Source: a virus
Virus record (IMG/VR): IMGVR_UViG_3300048837_000803
Coordinates: 1 to 26,964 of that record
Strand: one strand, 5' to 3'
DNA length: 26,964 nucleotides
Part shown: in pieces, positions 7,490 to 14,575 of the stretch
How the letters are laid out: each line of letters opens with the position of its first letter
Position numbering within the stretch: position 1 is the first letter of the stretch
The notes under the pieces: generated by a model
Database searches by the model: none
Seen by the model: only the letters and a program-made list of their open reading frames with translations
Told to the model about the DNA's origin: nothing
Translations under genes and position numbers: made by a program

Positions 7490-7855
7490 TTACCTCAATT
7501 TTATCTTATATTCATGTTTTGATGGGAATACAGAAGAACCTATTATATTTATATCGGATATAGATTCTTTAGCATTAGAATTTATTACAATAATACCATT
7601 TATACAATCTTTACCTTGATAAGTTCCTTTAAACGTTTGTTTACTTGTAACATTTGAAATAAATGCTAATCCATCAACTTCTACTTTTGTTTCTCCTATA
7701 ATAATATTAAATTTGGAAATATCTTTAGTTCCTGTTAAATCTGTGTATACATCGAATATCATTGATTTAAAATAGGAAAGACCCTTCTTAATATAATCAT
7801 CTTTATAATACATATACTCTTCTGCTTCACTTATCTGTCTTGTATACCTTTTCAT
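7490..7855 (-). CDS. Possible capsid-interior protein with MKRYT N-terminus
   Basis: A 121-residue protein starting MKRYTRQISEAEEY. The first ten residues fit a capsid-targeting-like leader with a potential cleavage point after ISE. The mature part is predicted mixed alpha/beta with many beta-prone stretches (FNIIIGETKVEVDG, GTYQGKDCINGIIVIN) and no catalytic motif I recognise. It follows the pyrimidine-dimer glycosylase/homing-endonuclease locus, and its upstream gap holds an ATACTAAT motif (7884-7891). A packaged internal protein is a hypothesis from the N-terminus only. Confidence 0.5.
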   Translation of the reverse strand: MKRYTRQISEAEEYMYYKDDYIKKGLSYFKSMIFDVYTDLTGTKDISKFNIIIGETKVEVDGLAFISNVTSKQTFKGTYQGKDCINGIIVINSNAKESISDINIIGSSVFPSKHEYKIKLR

Positions 7856-7877
7856 TGTTTATACCTAAAATTATATT

Positions 7878-8033
7878 TTAATTATTAGTATTAAATTGTT
7901 CAATAAGTATATTACACTCAGGACAGCGCCTTTGTAAATCACGTATATCAGCCTCTCTATCTACGTGTCCCCTTAGTTGGGGTACAGTGACTAGTTGTAA
8001 GGGGGAATTATGATTATATCCCCGTCTTTTCAT
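7878..8033 (-). pseudogene. Orphaned C-terminus of a DenV-like glycosylase
   Basis: A 51-codon open frame that is a diverged duplicate of the C-terminal part of the glycosylase at 8794-9123. RGYNHNSPL (residues 4-12) matches RAYNHQSPI, and GHVDR..I..LQRRCPEC (22-40) matches GRVDR..I.ELSRRCKEC, with nearly the same spacing. The N-terminal catalytic part is missing. It begins three bases after the homing endonuclease stop (TAG TAA ATG) with no clear ribosome site. The simplest reading is the original 3' end of the host gene, left behind when the endonuclease gene invaded. It may still be translated by coupling. Confidence 0.6.
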
Positions 8034-8036
8034 TTA

Positions 8037-8849
8037 CTAATATAACTTTTTATTTAAAATAGTACCTGTAAAATCCTTTTTTATAGCTTCAAGATACTCA
8101 AGAAAAACTTCAGGTATCTCTGCTATTATCTCAACCATATCTTCCCAAATTCTAAATAGAACATATCCTTTATTATTTAATTCAATTTCTCTTATTAAAT
8201 CTTTATCCGTATAAGTAGGGAAATTATGCCATTTCTTTCCATCTACTTCAATCACTATATTATAATCAGGTAAAAAGAAATCAGCAGGATAGCTATGTTC
8301 TATTCCCCAAATAGGATAGTTATGATTGTACTTTATTTGTAGATCATCTAAAAACTTTTTAAAGAGTCTCTCTGGTTTCGTATTTGAAAATCTTTTATTT
8401 GGATGATCTATAATCCTCTTCAGTGTAATATCACGTTGACGTTTTCTCAGTATTTCTTTCTCTTCGATTGGCTTCACCCTCCACGATTCTTTAATAGATA
8501 CTGATGTCTTAAGTAAACGTATATCTGTTTCCTTCGTTAATCCTTTATTCCAAGAGGTAGAAGGATTCTCATTTTTTGTAGCTTTTATTTTTTCCTTTTT
8601 TCTAATTCCAGTGCTGTTAATCCATTCAATATCGTTTTGTGTTTTCTTCACACTATCTGACATTTGTTGTAGTCTAGTATCAGTCTCTTTCGTTAGATTT
8701 TTATTCCATGCATCTTTCTTATTAGGATTTAAACTACAATAAGGTTCGTGTCCATTCCTTCCGTGATGTGATTTGAATTGTTTTGAACAAAATTTACAAA
8801 TACATCTTAATTCTATCTCTACATTCTTTACATCTTCTCGATAATTCAA
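8037..8849 (-). CDS. Homing endonuclease, zinc finger plus Vsr-fold nuclease
   Basis: A 270-residue selfish nuclease. The N-terminus has a treble-clef-like zinc cluster (CIC at 16-18, C21, H34, C38). Two tandem DNA-binding repeats of the NUMOD3-like type follow, each with WNK.LTKETD (48-57 and 100-109). The C-terminal domain (about 157-245) is a Vsr/EDxHD-type nuclease with E160, D190, EVDG at 201-204, WH at 207-208 and a terminal LFRIWE. The start is TTG with AAGGAG seven bases upstream, located inside the 3' end of the glycosylase gene (56-base overlap). It lies between the intact glycosylase and a duplicated C-terminal remnant, the signature of a mobile invasion. It would cut glycosylase alleles lacking it. 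Confidence 0.8.
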   Translation of the reverse strand: MNYREDVKNVEIELRCICKFCSKQFKSHHGRNGHEPYCSLNPNKKDAWNKNLTKETDTRLQQMSDSVKKTQNDIEWINSTGIRKKEKIKATKNENPSTSWNKGLTKETDIRLLKTSVSIKESWRVKPIEEKEILRKRQRDITLKRIIDHPNKRFSNTKPERLFKKFLDDLQIKYNHNYPIWGIEHSYPADFFLPDYNIVIEVDGKKWHNFPTYTDKDLIREIELNNKGYVLFRIWEDMVEIIAEIPEVFLEYLEAIKKDFTGTILNKKLY

Positions 8850-9123
8850 TTAAATTCTCCTTTCTATCTACCCTTCCTCTTTCATAAATATTGATGCCCA
8901 TAAGATCTATTGGGGATTGATGATTGTACGCACGATTTAACATCTCTTCCACTAATTCACTATGCCTACTCTCTAAGGAATGTATTTCTAAAAAACCTTT
9001 ATCTATATAACCATTTACTGAAATCCCTTTTCTCAATGTTCCAAGAAAAGCATGAAGTTCTGAATGTTCACCCAGAAGATGTTGTCTACAAAGAATTTTA
9101 GGATCAACCAGCCATTGTCTCAT
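8794..9123 (-). CDS. Pyrimidine-dimer DNA glycosylase (DenV-like)
   Basis: A 109-residue protein of the pyrimidine-dimer glycosylase/endonuclease V family, which excises UV dimers and nicks the abasic site. Family-like features are the short N-terminus MRQWLVDP, the helix CRQHLLGEHSELHAFLGTLRKG with acidic residues at 19 and 22 comparable to T4 DenV Glu23, RHSELVEEM and the YNHQSPI segment. The C-terminus adds RRCKECRDRI, a possible half zinc site. T4 DenV uses Thr2 as the nucleophile; here residue 2 is Arg, so the catalytic terminus may differ. GGGGAG precedes the ATG by five bases. Its 3' end is shared with the homing endonuclease gene. Confidence 0.7.
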   Translation of the reverse strand: MRQWLVDPKILCRQHLLGEHSELHAFLGTLRKGISVNGYIDKGFLEIHSLESRHSELVEEMLNRAYNHQSPIDLMGINIYERGRVDRKENLIELSRRCKECRDRIKMYL

Positions 9124-9397
9124 ATTTCTCCCCTTTCTGACATCTAGAACATTCTTTAATACTAGAATCAATATTACCATGAAGCTTTACTTCACACCCA
9201 CATTTACATACGAATGTTCGAGAAAGAGTTTTTTCAACTTCAGTACTATCAATGATAGAATCTGCACGTTTCTGTGTTAAAGCTGATAATAAAGCTTGGT
9301 TCTCATCATGCTTAGATAACTTTTGTCCTTTTATCTTTACATCTTTTCTAAGGGAATCCATTCCCTTTTTTAATTTCTTGGCTTTCTTTTCCTTCAT
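9104..9397 (-). CDS. Basic zinc-ribbon protein (97 aa)
   Basis: A 97-residue protein with a Lys-rich N-terminal half (about 1-30, likely nucleic-acid binding) and a C-terminal zinc ribbon, CKCGC (64-68) and CSRC (83-86). No named family is recognised. Good ribosome site AAGGAG. It overlaps the glycosylase start by 20 bases, so the two are probably co-translated. A terminator (9423-9461) separates it from queC upstream, and an ATACTAAT-like motif (9417-9424) lies just before its ribosome site, suggesting its own transcription start. Confidence 0.6.
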   Translation of the reverse strand: MKEKKAKKLKKGMDSLRKDVKIKGQKLSKHDENQALLSALTQKRADSIIDSTEVEKTLSRTFVCKCGCEVKLHGNIDSSIKECSRCQKGEKYETMAG

Positions 9398-9422
9398 CTT
9401 TTTCTCCTTATTTTAAATTAGT

Positions 9423-9461
9423 AAAACCGCTATAATGTATATATAAATTTATAGCGGTTTT
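9423..9461 (-). terminator. Rho-independent terminator after queC
   Basis: A 13-bp perfect stem (9423-9435 with 9449-9461; arm AAAACCGCTATAA) with a 13-base loop, followed on the minus strand by a TTTTA-rich run. It marks the end of the ino1-HAD-queC transcript. Confidence 0.8.
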
Positions 9462-9486
9462 AATCAAATACTTTTTTGTTTATAAA

Positions 9487-10293
9487 TTAAATTTTTTCAA
9501 TTAAATCTAGAGTTCTCTTTTCAAACTTTTCAGGAAATTCTTTAGAATATTTTAAAATGAAAGGCATCATTTCTTCTCTCGTTTCTTCTGAATAATAGTC
9601 ATCATTACCTACAGCACAGTTTACAAAATCATAAACGAAAGTTTTTCCAAATTCAGTATCAAGAGGATGTGTGTCATATTCTTCTGTAAATCCACATTCT
9701 CCAAATACAGCCCATCTTTTAATACACTGTATACAAGCACCACATTTATTTGTAGTTCCGTCATGACAACTACGAGTACTTATCAAGTCTGATTTAGACA
9801 ACCCATTATTCAATGCCCATCTAACTTCTTCTAATTTATTTAGTTTTAAATCAGCTAATGGAAATTTAACTTTAATAGGAGAGAAATGTTTAAATGGTCC
9901 TAACACATAATTAATAGTTTGATTCAAATAATTAAGAAATGTATAATTTTTGTCAGTTCCCTTTTCGTGTGTTTCTCCGTGTAATGTCCCCATCCATATT
10001 TCATCAGGTAATTCTTGACAAGCTAGAAGTACACCAAAAACTAAATTTCTACCGGGAATCATTATAGCCCCTTCACGTCTTCCTGGTTGAGCTACTGGAC
10101 CATTGGACTCATCAAGCCAATCTACCTTTTTTATTTTTACAAAATCAGGTAGATTTTCCATTTCCCTTTTAGCTACAGGTTGTCCATGATCATAATAAAT
10201 AGCTATTACTTCATCATTAGGATAATTAGTTTTAGCCATATGATACATAATATAAGAATCTAATCCTCCACTATATAATACCGCTATGTTCAT
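9487..10293 (-). CDS. queC: 7-cyano-7-deazaguanine (preQ0) synthase QueC
   Basis: A 268-residue ATP-dependent enzyme converting 7-carboxy-7-deazaguanine plus ammonia to preQ0. It has the PP-loop SGGLDS (8-13), the family motif IPGRN (79-83) and the C-terminal zinc site C176, then C184, C187 and C190 (CGACIQC). Slightly longer than typical QueC (about 220-240) because of the C-terminal extension. AAGGAG precedes the ATG, and the start overlaps the HAD stop as ATGA. With FolE, QueD and QueE all present here, the phage has the whole GTP-to-preQ0 route. It is the last gene of the unit and is followed by a terminator. Confidence 0.9.
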   Translation of the reverse strand: MNIAVLYSGGLDSYIMYHMAKTNYPNDEVIAIYYDHGQPVAKREMENLPDFVKIKKVDWLDESNGPVAQPGRREGAIMIPGRNLVFGVLLACQELPDEIWMGTLHGETHEKGTDKNYTFLNYLNQTINYVLGPFKHFSPIKVKFPLADLKLNKLEEVRWALNNGLSKSDLISTRSCHDGTTNKCGACIQCIKRWAVFGECGFTEEYDTHPLDTEFGKTFVYDFVNCAVGNDDYYSEETREEMMPFILKYSKEFPEKFEKRTLDLIEKI

Positions 10294-10676
10294 TTGAATT
10301 CTCCTTGCCTATTATTCTCTTTATCCTTTAAATTATGTTTAATATGGACAATTGGAATATCTACATATTTTTTTATCTGCTCAATTTGTATCTCATCGTC
10401 CTCATAAATACAAACAATATTCTTTCCTTCTGCTAATAACATCTGTAAAGTTTTTCCTTTATGAATTCCAGAGCTTTCTCTGGTTTTTTCATCGTAAGGA
10501 ATAGTATTGAAATATACCTTATTTGTTATTCCCTTATGACTTAACATCTCTAATGTTTCTTGTTCTTCTTCATAAGAACGACCTGTAATAATTATGTCTT
10601 CAGGATAGGGGCGAATGCCCTGTATATCCTTAGTCATAAAAATTACTCCATCAATATCAAAAATCTGTATAGCCAT
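10290..10676 (-). CDS. Small HAD-superfamily phosphatase
   Basis: A 128-residue minimal HAD hydrolase without a cap domain. All four motifs are visible: DIDGV (7-11, nucleophile D7, acid D9), ITGRS (30-34), K73 in HKGKTL, and the metal pair D93/D94 in YEDDEIQ. Such cap-less phage HADs act on phosphorylated nucleic-acid ends, nucleotides or small metabolites. It lies between the inositol-phosphate synthase and queC, overlapping queC by four bases and following ino1 by one base. Dephosphorylation of the ino1 product is therefore an attractive but unproven role; a polynucleotide 3'-phosphatase is the alternative. Confidence 0.75.
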   Translation of the reverse strand: MAIQIFDIDGVIFMTKDIQGIRPYPEDIIITGRSYEEEQETLEMLSHKGITNKVYFNTIPYDEKTRESSGIHKGKTLQMLLAEGKNIVCIYEDDEIQIEQIKKYVDIPIVHIKHNLKDKENNRQGEFK

Positions 10677-10677
10677 A

Positions 10678-11802
10678 TTATTTCACTTGTCCTTTTGTTA
10701 TATCTGTAAATTGTCTTTTTGCTAACATTTCACATTCATGTAAAGCATCTCTATACATCATTTGTTGTGGAGGAGTTTTTTGTGTCCAAGCAGATGGTCC
10801 TCTTAATGCACCAACAATTCCCATTTCTCTCGCTACTTTTAAATATCTAATAGCATCAATAACTACACCAGCTGAATTTTCTGAATCTTGTACAGACAAT
10901 TTACAGTCTATTTCAATTGGAGCTCCTCCAAAAGAATCCAATTCCAATCTTAGATAAGCAACTTTATTATCTTTTAGATAAGGAATAAAACTAGATGGTC
11001 CTGCAAAGAGAGAATCTTTTTCTACAACAATATTTCTCAAATCATTCTGTGATCTAATTACATTTTCTTTTGAAATCTTCTTAGTTTTAATTCTTGTCGA
11101 ATCCATCATATTAGCAAAATCGGTATTACCACCTACATTTAATTGTTGATGGAATTTAACTCTACAACCTCTATCATAGGCTAACTCTTGAAGAACTTGT
11201 GAGAGTACACTTGCTCCTAATTGTGACCGCATATCGTCTCCAATAATAGGAAGACCCCGATCAATAAACTTTCTCTCCCATATTGGATTAGATGCAATAA
11301 ATATAGGCATACAATTTACTACAGCTACTTTTGCTTCCAAAGCACATTCCATATAGAATTCAGTGGCTACTTGAGAACCAACTGGAAGATAATTTAAAAG
11401 TACATCAACCTTCTTATTTTTTAACTCTTCAACTATTTTTTCTTTTGTATCTTCCTCAGCATTAGAAGGATGAAAATTTATATCACTGTGAAAATCTAAC
11501 ATATGATTAGCTATTCCATCAAGTCTCTTCCCCATTCTAACGGTACAGTTATCATCTATCTGAGTATGAAAAAATCTACAACAATTAGGTTTTGCAAATA
11601 TTGCTTGATCTAGAGATTGTCCAACCTTTCTAACATCTACATCCCAAGCAGCTACAAATTTAATATCTCCAATTTTATACCCCCCAATAGAAGCGAACAT
11701 CAACCCAGGTACATTCTCATTCTTTTTTTGTTTGTAGAAATTTACACCCTGCACAAGTGAAGAGGCACAATTACCTACACCTATAATAGCAACATTTATC
11801 AT
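10678..11802 (-). CDS. ino1: Inositol-3-phosphate synthase family protein
   Basis: A 374-residue NAD-dependent synthase of the family turning glucose 6-phosphate into myo-inositol phosphate. The length and domain order match the bacterial/archaeal class (about 360-390). Visible elements: a Rossmann loop (IIGVGNCASS, 6-15), GDDMRSQLGAS (188-198), the family-defining NVGGNTDF (222-229) followed by a Lys-rich active-site segment (KTKKISK, 239-245), and a C-terminal LDSFGGAPIEIDCKLSVQDS (288-307) leading into the second Rossmann helix. It is unusual for a phage and sits inside the 7-deazaguanine cluster with a dedicated motif-A promoter (11822-11853). Its product may feed the HAD enzyme next door and a DNA or lipid modification. 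Confidence 0.85.
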   Translation of the reverse strand: MINVAIIGVGNCASSLVQGVNFYKQKKNENVPGLMFASIGGYKIGDIKFVAAWDVDVRKVGQSLDQAIFAKPNCCRFFHTQIDDNCTVRMGKRLDGIANHMLDFHSDINFHPSNAEEDTKEKIVEELKNKKVDVLLNYLPVGSQVATEFYMECALEAKVAVVNCMPIFIASNPIWERKFIDRGLPIIGDDMRSQLGASVLSQVLQELAYDRGCRVKFHQQLNVGGNTDFANMMDSTRIKTKKISKENVIRSQNDLRNIVVEKDSLFAGPSSFIPYLKDNKVAYLRLELDSFGGAPIEIDCKLSVQDSENSAGVVIDAIRYLKVAREMGIVGALRGPSAWTQKTPPQQMMYRDALHECEMLAKRQFTDITKGQVK

Positions 11803-11821
11803 TCTTTCTTCTCCTATGATT

Positions 11822-11853
11822 ATATTATAAATAAATGTGTTGAAATTTAAAAC
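11822..11853 (-). promoter_or_regulatory. Motif-A promoter for ino1-HAD-queC
   Basis: Minus strand: GTTTTAAA (11846-11853), 16 bases, TATAATAT (11822-11829). It overlaps the last codons of the ParB-like gene and lies 20 bases upstream of the ino1 start, so ino1-HAD-queC can be transcribed apart from the dpdA side. Confidence 0.6.
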
Positions 11854-12275
11854 ATTATTTTCTTTTTTATAGGTTTTTTATATTGATCCCAATCAAAAAG
11901 AAATAATTTTTTATATCTTTCAATTTCTTCATTAGTATATGGAAATATATGATTAGATTTATCTATCTCTAATTTATTTAATTCTTTTAAAAATTGTATT
12001 TGATCCAGTTCAAAAGATAATGAATTGTATGAAAGTCTAAACTCTGCACTATTTTCTATTTTTAATTTCTTAATATAGACATCAGTTAAATTCAACTCTT
12101 TCATAGATTTAAAAATGAGATGCCCATCAATTATCTCAAGTGATTCATTTACAATAATTGGTTTCAATTGTCCGTACATTTGAATACTCTTTTTTAATTG
12201 TGAATACTTATGATGATCAACCTTTTTAATTGTTTTATATATTTGTTTTATTGAATCAATATTTACTAATTCCAC
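11847..12275 (-). CDS. ParB-like partner of DpdA
   Basis: A 142-residue protein with a ParB/sulfiredoxin-type N-terminal fold: residues 20-60 include LKKSIQMYGQLKPIIV (27-42) and IIDGH (48-52), the usual 'G...PI.V....IiDGh.R..A' pattern, though the usual Arg after the GH is replaced (GHLIF). The GTG start, with GAGGTG upstream, lies inside the 3' end of the DpdA gene (10-base overlap), so the two are translationally coupled. ParB-like proteins are recurrent partners of DNA-modification enzymes, and bacterial dpd clusters contain a dpdB required with dpdA; whether this is an equivalent is inference. The C-terminal half is helical and charged. Confidence 0.6.
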   Translation of the reverse strand: MELVNIDSIKQIYKTIKKVDHHKYSQLKKSIQMYGQLKPIIVNESLEIIDGHLIFKSMKELNLTDVYIKKLKIENSAEFRLSYNSLSFELDQIQFLKELNKLEIDKSNHIFPYTNEEIERYKKLFLFDWDQYKKPIKKKIMF

Positions 12276-13114
12276 TGTACACCTCTTTCACTCCAATAAT
12301 CTGTAACTATCTCTTGATATTCATTAAATATAACGACATTCTTTTGTAACTTTAATTTCCATGCGGACATCTCACCTTCAACATCAAATAATAGAGGGGA
12401 GCATATATTGTTTTGAAATGCTTTTTTCTCAAGCTTATCTGATTTTAATTCTAAAAATTCTCTAACATAGAACAACCTATTCGATATTGCCCCTTGTAAC
12501 CATGATGTACTATCAACAGAATACCAAGGATATCTTAGTAGAATATCACTACTTGTTTGTCCTAACGCATGAAATTTTCTTTTATATTTACTATTAAGAT
12601 TATAAAGTATATCACATATTTCCATTAACTTAGTGATGTTAATATTCTCTCCTGCCATTCCACCTATAAATATATATTCATAACGTTCTAATAATTCTTC
12701 AAAATATTTCAAGGCTTCATCTGCTTCAGTAGAGACAATTGTATTAGCATGGAATACAGGAAGAGGAGTTAATCCTGCCTCTTCCATAATTCTTTGATTC
12801 TCTCTTGTTTGTTTTATACTTTCTTTTACAGATATAGTAGCCGTCCCCTTTACATCTAATTCAACATAATTCCAAAATTCTTTTCTATTCTCTTGTAAAA
12901 ACGCTATGTATTTATCAATCACTATTACTTCATTTTTCTTCCACGCAGAGAACGCTCCCGAGTCTATAAGTAAATCGGCCTTAGGTGCGTGATTTCTAAA
13001 AGCTTCTACGTGTTCCTTCTTATTCATATAATAATAGGAAATTAGATAATTATCATGTACATTCAAGTCTATATAGGAGGCTGAGGAATCGGGAGCAGCT
13101 AAAAATATCTTCAT
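12266..13114 (-). CDS. dpdA: DpdA-like DNA guanine transglycosylase
   Basis: A 282-residue TIM-barrel protein resembling the phage DpdA branch of the tRNA-guanine transglycosylase superfamily, which swaps guanine in DNA for a 7-deazaguanine base such as preQ0. Evidence: LLIDSGAFSAW (48-58), equivalent to the substrate-binding DSGGFQ of TGT; ELDVKG (84-89); FIGGMAGE (148-155), comparable to the GGLAVGE loop; and HALGQTS (181-187) followed by SVDSTSW (198-204), where D200 could be the nucleophile. It follows folE in the same direction with AGGAG before the ATG. No zinc site is obvious, as in other DpdA proteins. A related non-DNA transglycosylase cannot be excluded. Confidence 0.8.
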   Translation of the reverse strand: MKIFLAAPDSSASYIDLNVHDNYLISYYYMNKKEHVEAFRNHAPKADLLIDSGAFSAWKKNEVIVIDKYIAFLQENRKEFWNYVELDVKGTATISVKESIKQTRENQRIMEEAGLTPLPVFHANTIVSTEADEALKYFEELLERYEYIFIGGMAGENINITKLMEICDILYNLNSKYKRKFHALGQTSSDILLRYPWYSVDSTSWLQGAISNRLFYVREFLELKSDKLEKKAFQNNICSPLLFDVEGEMSAWKLKLQKNVVIFNEYQEIVTDYWSERGVQWN

Positions 13115-13122
13115 TCGTTCTC

Positions 13123-13731
13123 CTATTTCTCAACCATATCAAAAAATTCAGCTCTTGTAGCGGGATTATCAATGAATGATCCCTGCATAGAAGAAGTTTT
13201 CATAAATGAATTTGTTTCTCCTACTCCTCTTGCTATCATACATAGATGCTGAGCTTTTACATATACAGCTACACCTTTTGGTTCTAAAGTTTTTTGAATA
13301 TAGTCAGCTATTTGCTTTGTGAGTTCCTCTTGAATCTGTGGTCTTCTCATAAACCATTTTACTATACGAGCAAGCTTACTTATTCCAACTACTTTCTTTC
13401 CTGGAATATAAGCTATGAAGGCTTCTCCAAGAAAGGGAATGATATGGTGTGAACAAGTGGACTTGATAGATATTGGTCCTAGAAAAACCATTTCATCATA
13501 TTCTTTTGTATTTTCAAAAACTGTTAATTTAGGTTCAGATTCATAGCATCCAGAAAATAACTCATTGACATACATTCTAGCTACTCTGTCTGGTGTACCT
13601 TGTAATTGCTGATCATTCTCAACATCAAATTTTAAAATTTCAAGAAACTCTTTATACTTTTTTGAAGCTTTCTCAATGATTTTACGTTTTTCATTTTCTG
13701 TAATTACTTGTGATTCATTAGATATAAGCAT
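13123..13731 (-). CDS. folE: GTP cyclohydrolase I
   Basis: A 202-residue enzyme converting GTP to 7,8-dihydroneopterin triphosphate, the entry step to 7-deazaguanines (and folate). It is of family length (about 190-220) with STCSHH (91-96) and QHLCMIARG (161-169), giving zinc ligands C93, H96 and C164, and with the GISKLARIV helix (116-124). The N-terminal 45 residues are the usual helical arm, ending in GTPDRVARM. AGGAG upstream. Its neighbours QueD, QueE, QueC and DpdA indicate use for DNA modification rather than folate. Confidence 0.92.
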   Translation of the reverse strand: MLISNESQVITENEKRKIIEKASKKYKEFLEILKFDVENDQQLQGTPDRVARMYVNELFSGCYESEPKLTVFENTKEYDEMVFLGPISIKSTCSHHIIPFLGEAFIAYIPGKKVVGISKLARIVKWFMRRPQIQEELTKQIADYIQKTLEPKGVAVYVKAQHLCMIARGVGETNSFMKTSSMQGSFIDNPATRAEFFDMVEK

Positions 13732-13750
13732 TTAATTCTCCTAATTTTTA

Positions 13751-14050
13751 TTATTTGGGCCAATAACCTTTTTCAATATAAGTTATTTGATCTCTATCTC
13801 CTTTAGTAGATATCTCCATAAGTGAAAGAAATTCTCCCGGTAGACATTCATATGCTACTTTATAATAGTTAGCCATAACTTTAGCGTCATTTCTATGCCA
13901 ACCTTCTCCTTCCTTTATAAACTCTTTAAGTGATTTTGTTACTTCTGCTTCTGAGGCTCCATTTGCTATAGTGTAGATGCTCATCATAAAATAAAATTTC
14001 AAACTCTGTATTACTTCATAATCTGTTTTCATCTGTGTCTTATTAGCCAT
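13751..14050 (-). CDS. Hypothetical helical protein in deazaguanine cluster (99 aa)
   Basis: A 99-residue all-helical protein. An aromatic, hydrophobic helix (SLKFYFMMSIYTIANG, about 16-31) is followed by an amphipathic helix, WHRNDAKVMANYYKVAYE (about 51-68), and a short polar tail. No family recognised. It is the first gene of the folE-dpdA-parB unit and has its own motif-A promoter with an inverted repeat over it (14080-14122), so it may be an accessory or regulatory subunit for the pathway. AGGAG lies ten bases before ATG. Confidence 0.55.
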   Translation of the reverse strand: MANKTQMKTDYEVIQSLKFYFMMSIYTIANGASEAEVTKSLKEFIKEGEGWHRNDAKVMANYYKVAYECLPGEFLSLMEISTKGDRDQITYIEKGYWPK

Positions 14051-14079
14051 TCGTTCTCTTTCTCCTAGATTTTATTTTT

Positions 14080-14115
14080 ATTCTACTCTTATAGTATAAA
14101 TAATAAGAGTAGAAT
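14080..14115. repeat. Inverted repeat overlapping a promoter (possible operator)
   Basis: A 13-bp perfect inverted repeat, ATTCTACTCTTAT (14080-14092) and its complement (14103-14115), with a 10-base centre. It brackets the -10-like element of the motif-A promoter, so a dimeric regulator could bind here. A terminator for queD is the alternative, as the arms are followed by a T-rich run on the minus strand. A shorter version (TCTAC...GTAGA) brackets the promoter near 24182. Confidence 0.6.
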
Positions 14116-14122
14116 TTCAAAC
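14091..14122 (-). promoter_or_regulatory. Motif-A promoter for the folE-dpdA unit
   Basis: Minus strand: GTTTGAAA (14115-14122), 16 bases, TATACTAT (14091-14098), preceded by AAAAAATA. It lies about 41 bases upstream of the ATG at 14050. Confidence 0.6.
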
Positions 14123-14130
14123 TATTTTTT

Positions 14131-14565
14131 CTAAAGTTCAGCTATTGCTACACTTTTATTGTTTTCGAAAACTTCAATTTTATACATCTCTACTCCTGTA
14201 TCTTTATATAAAGAAGGAGCGATAGTTCCTAAGAGATAAATAGCCATATTTTCTGCTGTTGGATTATAAGGCATTTCATATGTTTTAAAAGACTTATTCT
14301 GAAACATACCTTTTATTTCTTCATCGTCTTTATGATATAGAGTTCCATGATCCCAATTATCATCAATCCATTGACCGATACCTTTTTTAATAGCATTAAA
14401 GTCAATAACCATTCCCAGTGAGTCAAGAGGATATTCCTTATTCATACTCCTAAAATATACCCAGACTTGTTGATTGTGTCCGTGAATATTACAACACTTG
14501 CCATCATATTGATAAAGTCTATGAGCATATTCAAAATCTAATTGTTTTTTTATACTTACTTGCAT
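14131..14565 (-). CDS. queD: 6-carboxy-tetrahydropterin synthase QueD
   Basis: A 144-residue enzyme converting dihydroneopterin triphosphate to 6-carboxy-tetrahydropterin, the second step to preQ0. It has zinc ligands H15 (FEYAHRL), H28 and H30 (NIHGHN), a catalytic Cys in the CC pair at 24-25, MVIDF (52-56), the catalytic WDHG (71-74), NPTAEN (101-106) and the terminal EVFEN glutamates (131-134). Normal length for the family. AAGGAG precedes ATG. It follows queE by ten bases in the same unit. Confidence 0.92.
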   Translation of the reverse strand: MQVSIKKQLDFEYAHRLYQYDGKCCNIHGHNQQVWVYFRSMNKEYPLDSLGMVIDFNAIKKGIGQWIDDNWDHGTLYHKDDEEIKGMFQNKSFKTYEMPYNPTAENMAIYLLGTIAPSLYKDTGVEMYKIEVFENNKSVAIAEL

Positions 14566-14575
14566 CGAAATCTCC

